Part shown: one piece after another, positions 6,005 through 6,955 of the stretch
Layout: every line of letters begins with the position of its first letter
How positions within the stretch are numbered: the stretch's first letter is position 1
Assembly: GCA_031278755.1 (NCBI GenBank)
Contig: JAITJV010000223.1
Coordinates: 1-6,955, forward strand
Reading direction: 5' to 3'
Source: Treponema sp.
GTDB lineage: Bacteria; Spirochaetota; Spirochaetia; Treponematales; Breznakiellaceae
DNA: 6,955 nucleotides
Notes under the pieces: generated by a model
Databases searched by the model: none
What the model was told of the DNA's origin: nothing
Seen by the model: only the letters and a program-made list of their open reading frames with translations
Translations under genes and position numbers: made by a program

Positions 6005-6808
6005 TCAGGAACCGTTTCCCCACAGCCCCCGTTTTTCCGTCCGGGCATCCCGTTCCAGCGCCCTGAATTCTTCCATGAAGTGAAAGGCAAAGCGGGTGTA
6101 GGCGTGGGCATAGCCTTCCCGTACAAGCGCGGCATTGAAACAGTCCGCTTCGCCGGAGTCCAGATAAATATAGGCAAGAAGCCTGCCGTAACGGTCCCGG
6201 AGATCCCAGTCGAAGGCCAGATATACGGTTTTTCCCAAAAGGCGCGATTTGGTATAGTCGCTGGCTTCTTTTCCGAAGAATTGAACAGGCCGTGAGGGGT
6301 GCACCGTTTCGGGAGTATCTACCCCGATCAGGCGGATCGTTTCCGCTTCCCCAAGTTCGGGAGGCGGACTTTCAACGCGCACCTTCACCGTATCGCCGTC
6401 CACATGGCCGGTTACTTCGGCCCGTACCATTTGGGAAAGGTCCGCGGAAAAGCTTGAAGCAAGGCCGGCGGCGTTCACACGGTAAAGGCCGTCGTCCTGC
6501 GCCGCGGCGTGCGCAAGCTCCGCAGACTCAGCCGGCGCCCGGCGTGTTTCAGGCGCCGCGGAACCGGACAGCACAGGCGGCCTGCATATTCCGCAGGGGC
6601 CGTAGCCCCGCCTGACCGCATCTTCAAGACGTATCGATCTTTTGGAACTCCTTAAGGAAGTACAGTTTTCCCGGTGGTATCTGATCCCGGTATTGGTAAC
6701 ATAAACGGTTGTATTTCCATCCGCCGCCAAAAGGAAAAGAACGGCGGCCGCGCAGAGAATCAACAAGCCCGGAATCAGAAACAACCGTTTTTTCATTAAT
6801 ACCAGCAT
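6005..6808 (-). CDS. Exported or membrane-anchored SNase-family nuclease with N-terminal His/Cys module
   Basis: Probable Ca2+-dependent thermonuclease acting outside the cytoplasm, cutting DNA and RNA. From the ATG at 6808 it has 267 residues; an ATG four codons later (6796, MKKRLFLIPG) is an equally good start. Residues 5-28 form a signal peptide or anchor. Residues 35-78 (VYVTNTGIRYHRENC, then GYGPCGICRPP) form a short module with H45, C49, C72 and C75 that could bind a metal. It resembles a small His/Cys module that I recall attached to other secreted bacterial proteins. An Ala-rich linker follows. The SNase domain spans about 128-267. Residues matching the Staphylococcus aureus nuclease active site are present: D139 in DGDT, R159, D164, T165 and E167 in IRLIGVDTPE, and R209 in RYGRLLAY. 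All catalytic positions are therefore intact. The gene converges on nadE. A TTG further upstream (6850) could extend the frame, but the extension lacks a ribosome-binding site and would precede the signal sequence. Confidence 0.88.
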   Translation of the reverse strand: MLVLMKKRLFLIPGLLILCAAAVLFLLAADGNTTVYVTNTGIRYHRENCTSLRSSKRSIRLEDAVRRGYGPCGICRPPVLSGSAAPETRRAPAESAELAHAAAQDDGLYRVNAAGLASSFSADLSQMVRAEVTGHVDGDTVKVRVESPPPELGEAETIRLIGVDTPETVHPSRPVQFFGKEASDYTKSRLLGKTVYLAFDWDLRDRYGRLLAYIYLDSGEADCFNAALVREGYAHAYTRFAFHFMEEFRALERDARTEKRGLWGNGS

Positions 6809-6814
6809 TACAAC

Positions 6815-6820
6815 AAAATA
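6815..6820 (-). promoter_or_regulatory. Candidate -10 element placed for a leaderless nuclease transcript
   Basis: The minus strand reads TATTTT, ending six bases before the ATG at 6808, the same spacing as at hflX. No Shine-Dalgarno sequence precedes either ATG (6808 or 6796). No good -35 element was found. Confidence 0.3.
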
Positions 6821-6834
6821 TTGAAGCCGCGGAA

Positions 6835-6860
6835 ACCCCCTAAAAACCAACTTGGGGGGT
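6835..6860. other. C5/G5 inverted repeat upstream of the nuclease gene
   Basis: ACCCCC (6835-6840) can pair with GGGGGT (6855-6860) across a 14-base loop. It lies upstream of the candidate -10 of the nuclease gene and could affect its promoter or end a transcript arriving from the right. The evidence is only the pairing. Confidence 0.25.
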
Positions 6861-6942
6861 ATGTTGATTTTATGGTATAGCAGCGTATGGGTAAAGGCCC
6901 CGCCGCCGCGTTTATTTGAAGGTCTGGTTTAATACCCCGTCG

Positions 6943-6955
6943 CAAACTACGTTTG
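6943..6955. repeat. Inverted repeat possibly cut by the right edge
   Basis: CAAAC (6943-6947), a three-base loop, and GTTTG (6951-6955) form a perfect short stem that reaches the last base of the window. The left flank TACCCCGTCG (6933-6942) would extend the stem if the next bases outside are CGACGGGGTA, which cannot be seen here. Confidence 0.3.

Noticed and set aside
6735..6770. Possible lipobox cysteine (LILC) in the nuclease signal sequence
   Set aside because: The residue before Cys is Leu rather than Gly, Ala or Ser, and the hydrophobic stretch continues after the Cys, which is unlike a lipoprotein cleavage site.
6861..6932. A 23-codon plus-strand open frame preceded by a G run (starts MLILWYSS)
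   Set aside because: Too short to support, with no recognisable features. The G run also belongs to an inverted repeat, so it is poor evidence for a ribosome-binding site.

Overview
The window looks like chromosomal DNA of a free-living or gut-associated spirochete, most plausibly a moderate-G+C Treponema of the termite-gut type. This is an inference from base composition, the style of the proteins (acidic, Glu/Val/Ala-rich membrane protein; ABC exporter N-terminus; HflX and glutamine-dependent NAD synthetase as neighbours) and my memory of such genomes. No rRNA, tRNA, transposase, CRISPR array or phage gene was seen.

Layout from left to right. Positions 1-145 (minus strand) hold the first codons of a probable ABC exporter that runs off the left edge. 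Positions 146-318 are a structured intergenic stretch with a perfect 10-bp-stem hairpin, a second imperfect hairpin and one copy of a short motif that recurs near 5980. Positions 319-2791 (minus strand) encode a large two-helix membrane protein with a Cache-like extracytoplasmic region, a cytoplasmic helical part and a long acidic tail. Its reading frame is broken at a run of ten A residues (coding strand). As sequenced it ends early at 545 with a basic tail. With nine A residues it would continue to 319 and gain a well-formed 93-residue C-terminus. A 100-bp AT-rich divergent regulatory region (2792-2891) separates it from hflX.

Positions 2892-4145 (plus) encode the ribosome-associated GTPase HflX. 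Positions 4201-5961 (plus) encode a complete glutamine-dependent NAD+ synthetase (NadE) with amidase and synthetase domains. Convergent to it, 6005-6808 (minus) encodes an exported or membrane-anchored staphylococcal-nuclease-family protein with an extra N-terminal His/Cys module. The last 100 bases hold no convincing gene. They end in a small inverted repeat that may be cut by the window edge.

How the genes relate: hflX and nadE are codirectional with a 55-bp gap and may be cotranscribed, but their functions (ribosome rescue and cofactor synthesis) are housekeeping and not obviously linked. I do not see a multi-gene accessory or defence system here. The most interesting points are the A10 frame break next to a 12-bp tandem repeat in the unrecognised membrane protein, promoter -10-like hexamers placed exactly six bases before the start codons of two genes lacking Shine-Dalgarno sequences, and a dispersed intergenic motif present twice.
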